Part shown: positions 5,234-6,236 of the stretch, one piece after another | How positions within the stretch are numbered: the first letter of the stretch is position 1 | How the letters are laid out: each line of letters starts with the position of its first letter | NCBI GenBank assembly: GCA_903926285.1 | Contig: CAIYIP010000134.1 | Location: forward strand, 1 to 6,236 | Direction: 5' to 3' | DNA length: 6,236 nucleotides | Source of the DNA: an uncultured Gammaproteobacteria bacterium | GTDB lineage: Bacteria > Pseudomonadota > Gammaproteobacteria > Pseudomonadales > Pseudohongiellaceae | Notes under the pieces: model-generated | What the model was told of the DNA's origin: nothing | Databases searched by the model: none | What the model saw: only the letters and a program-made list of their open reading frames with translations | Program-made: the position numbers and the translations under genes

Positions 5234-6236
5234 TTATTGGTGAAACTGCGCTGACAATTCGTGGACCGCATCAATAAACGCAGTCACGTGTGCAGTATCA
5301 ACATGCTGATGAATACCGTGACCCAGATTAAACACATGGCCACTGCCTGAGCCGTAGTGCTGCAGAATCATCAACACTTCCTGCCTGATACGCTCCGGCG
5401 AAGCATAAAGCACTGCTGGGTCCATATTGCCCTGCAATGAAACGCGATCACCAATACGGACACGCGCATCGTGGATATCAATGGTCCAGTCCAGACCTAC
5501 ACAATCACTGCCACAACTGGCAATTTTTTCGAGCCACAGTCCACCGTTCTTCGTGAACACAATAACAGGAACGCGACGTCCTTCATGCTCGCGGATCAAG
5601 CCCTGCACAATTTTCTGCATGTAATGTAACGAGAATTCCTGATAGGCGTGCGGGCTGAGCGCGCCACCCCAGGTATCAAATATCTGCACCGCTTGTACGC
5701 CGGCACGAATCTGCGCATTGAGATAATCAATAACGGCTGCTGTTACTTTTTCGAGCAGCTCGTGCATGAGCTGTGGGGTCGCCATCATCATGCGTTTGAC
5801 GACGGAGAAGTCTTTGCTGGCGCTACCTTCAACCATGTAGGTAGCGATAGTCCAAGGGCTGCCCGAAAAGCCAATCAACGGCACTTGCCCGTTTAATTCA
5901 TGACGAATCAGTTTTACTGCATTCATCACATACCCCAGATCATCATCAGCCTTAATCACTGGCAGCGCCGCCACATCTGCACTGGTGCGCACGGGTTTAC
6001 GGAATCGCGGGCCTTCACCTTGTTCAAAATAGAGGCCGAGCCCCATGGCATCGGGTACGGTCAGGATGTCGGAAAAGAGAATAGCTGCGTCCAGATCAAA
6101 CCGGCGCAGAGGCTGCAGGGTAACTTCACACGCAAGCTCAGGGTTCTGGCACAGGTTCATGAAGTCCCCGGCTTTCGCGCGCAATTCCCGATATTCAGGT
6201 AGATAACGGCCTGCCTGGCGCATCATCCAGACAGGA
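5234..6236 (-). CDS. hemE: Uroporphyrinogen decarboxylase (5' end outside window)
   Basis: Decarboxylates the four acetate side chains of uroporphyrinogen III to give coproporphyrinogen III in heme synthesis; a cytoplasmic, cofactor-free enzyme. The frame is open to the right edge. Before the MMRQAGRYLPEY signature it reads P-V-W, as in E. coli HemE, so about 20-25 N-terminal residues and the true start are beyond the window, and the Met at 6226 is internal. Counting from that Met, other hallmarks are ILFSDILTVPDAMGLGLYF (49-67) with catalytic Asp53, then in order GFSGSPWTIATYMVEG, IFDTWGG, GLDWTIDI, LQGNMDP and FNLGHGIHQ near the C-terminus. All key motifs are intact and the frame closes at TAA 5236-5234 where the family normally ends. 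folK follows after 16 bases. Identification is secure. Confidence 0.98.
   Translation of the reverse strand, partial: PVWMMRQAGRYLPEYRELRAKAGDFMNLCQNPELACEVTLQPLRRFDLDAAILFSDILTVPDAMGLGLYFEQGEGPRFRKPVRTSADVAALPVIKADDDLGYVMNAVKLIRHELNGQVPLIGFSGSPWTIATYMVEGSASKDFSVVKRMMMATPQLMHELLEKVTAAVIDYLNAQIRAGVQAVQIFDTWGGALSPHAYQEFSLHYMQKIVQGLIREHEGRRVPVIVFTKNGGLWLEKIASCGSDCVGLDWTIDIHDARVRIGDRVSLQGNMDPAVLYASPERIRQEVLMILQHYGSGSGHVFNLGHGIHQHVDTAHVTAFIDAVHELSAQFHQ

Noticed and set aside
1..6236. CRISPR array, insertion sequence, prophage or other mobile system
   Set aside because: No direct-repeat array, terminal inverted repeats, transposase or integrase motifs; genes are tightly packed metabolic genes of uniform character.

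Overview
The window is a compact piece of bacterial chromosome with base composition near 50% GC by eye, carrying housekeeping genes only. The protein sequences (BioB, BioF, HemE) and the divergent bioB/comF arrangement, also known from Pseudomonas, point to a gammaproteobacterium. The genus cannot be fixed from the sequence. No rRNA or tRNA gene, insertion sequence, phage gene, CRISPR array or toxin-antitoxin pair is visible.

Layout. On the minus strand at the left end, bioB (127-1158) is followed by the start of bioF, which runs to the left edge and meets an in-frame TGA at bases 5-3. A 207-base divergent intergenic region separates bioB from comF. It holds a likely bioB promoter and a weak BirA-type operator. 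On the plus strand come comF (1366-2112), bioA (2245-3522) and a divergent MetF-family reductase (3610-4509), each separated by about 90-130 bases. A Rho-independent terminator lies at 4616-4642. From the right edge the minus strand carries hemE (5' end cut off by the window) and folK, 16 bases apart, converging on the plus-strand genes.

How the genes work together. BioF, BioA and BioB catalyse three steps of biotin synthesis: KAPA formation, KAPA to DAPA, and dethiobiotin to biotin. The pathway genes are split around comF, with bioBF and bioA on opposite strands. The MetF-like protein and FolK both touch folate metabolism (C1-folate reduction and pterin pyrophosphorylation), but they are convergently transcribed and need not be co-regulated. 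HemE belongs to heme synthesis and probably shares a transcript with folK. ComF is a phosphoribosyltransferase-like competence-family protein.

I see no convincing new system. The points worth a second look are the apparent early stop in bioF, the missing flavin-site Asp in the MetF-like protein, the Gly-to-Met change in the ComF PRPP loop, the absent Shine-Dalgarno at bioA, and the putative operator upstream of bioB.
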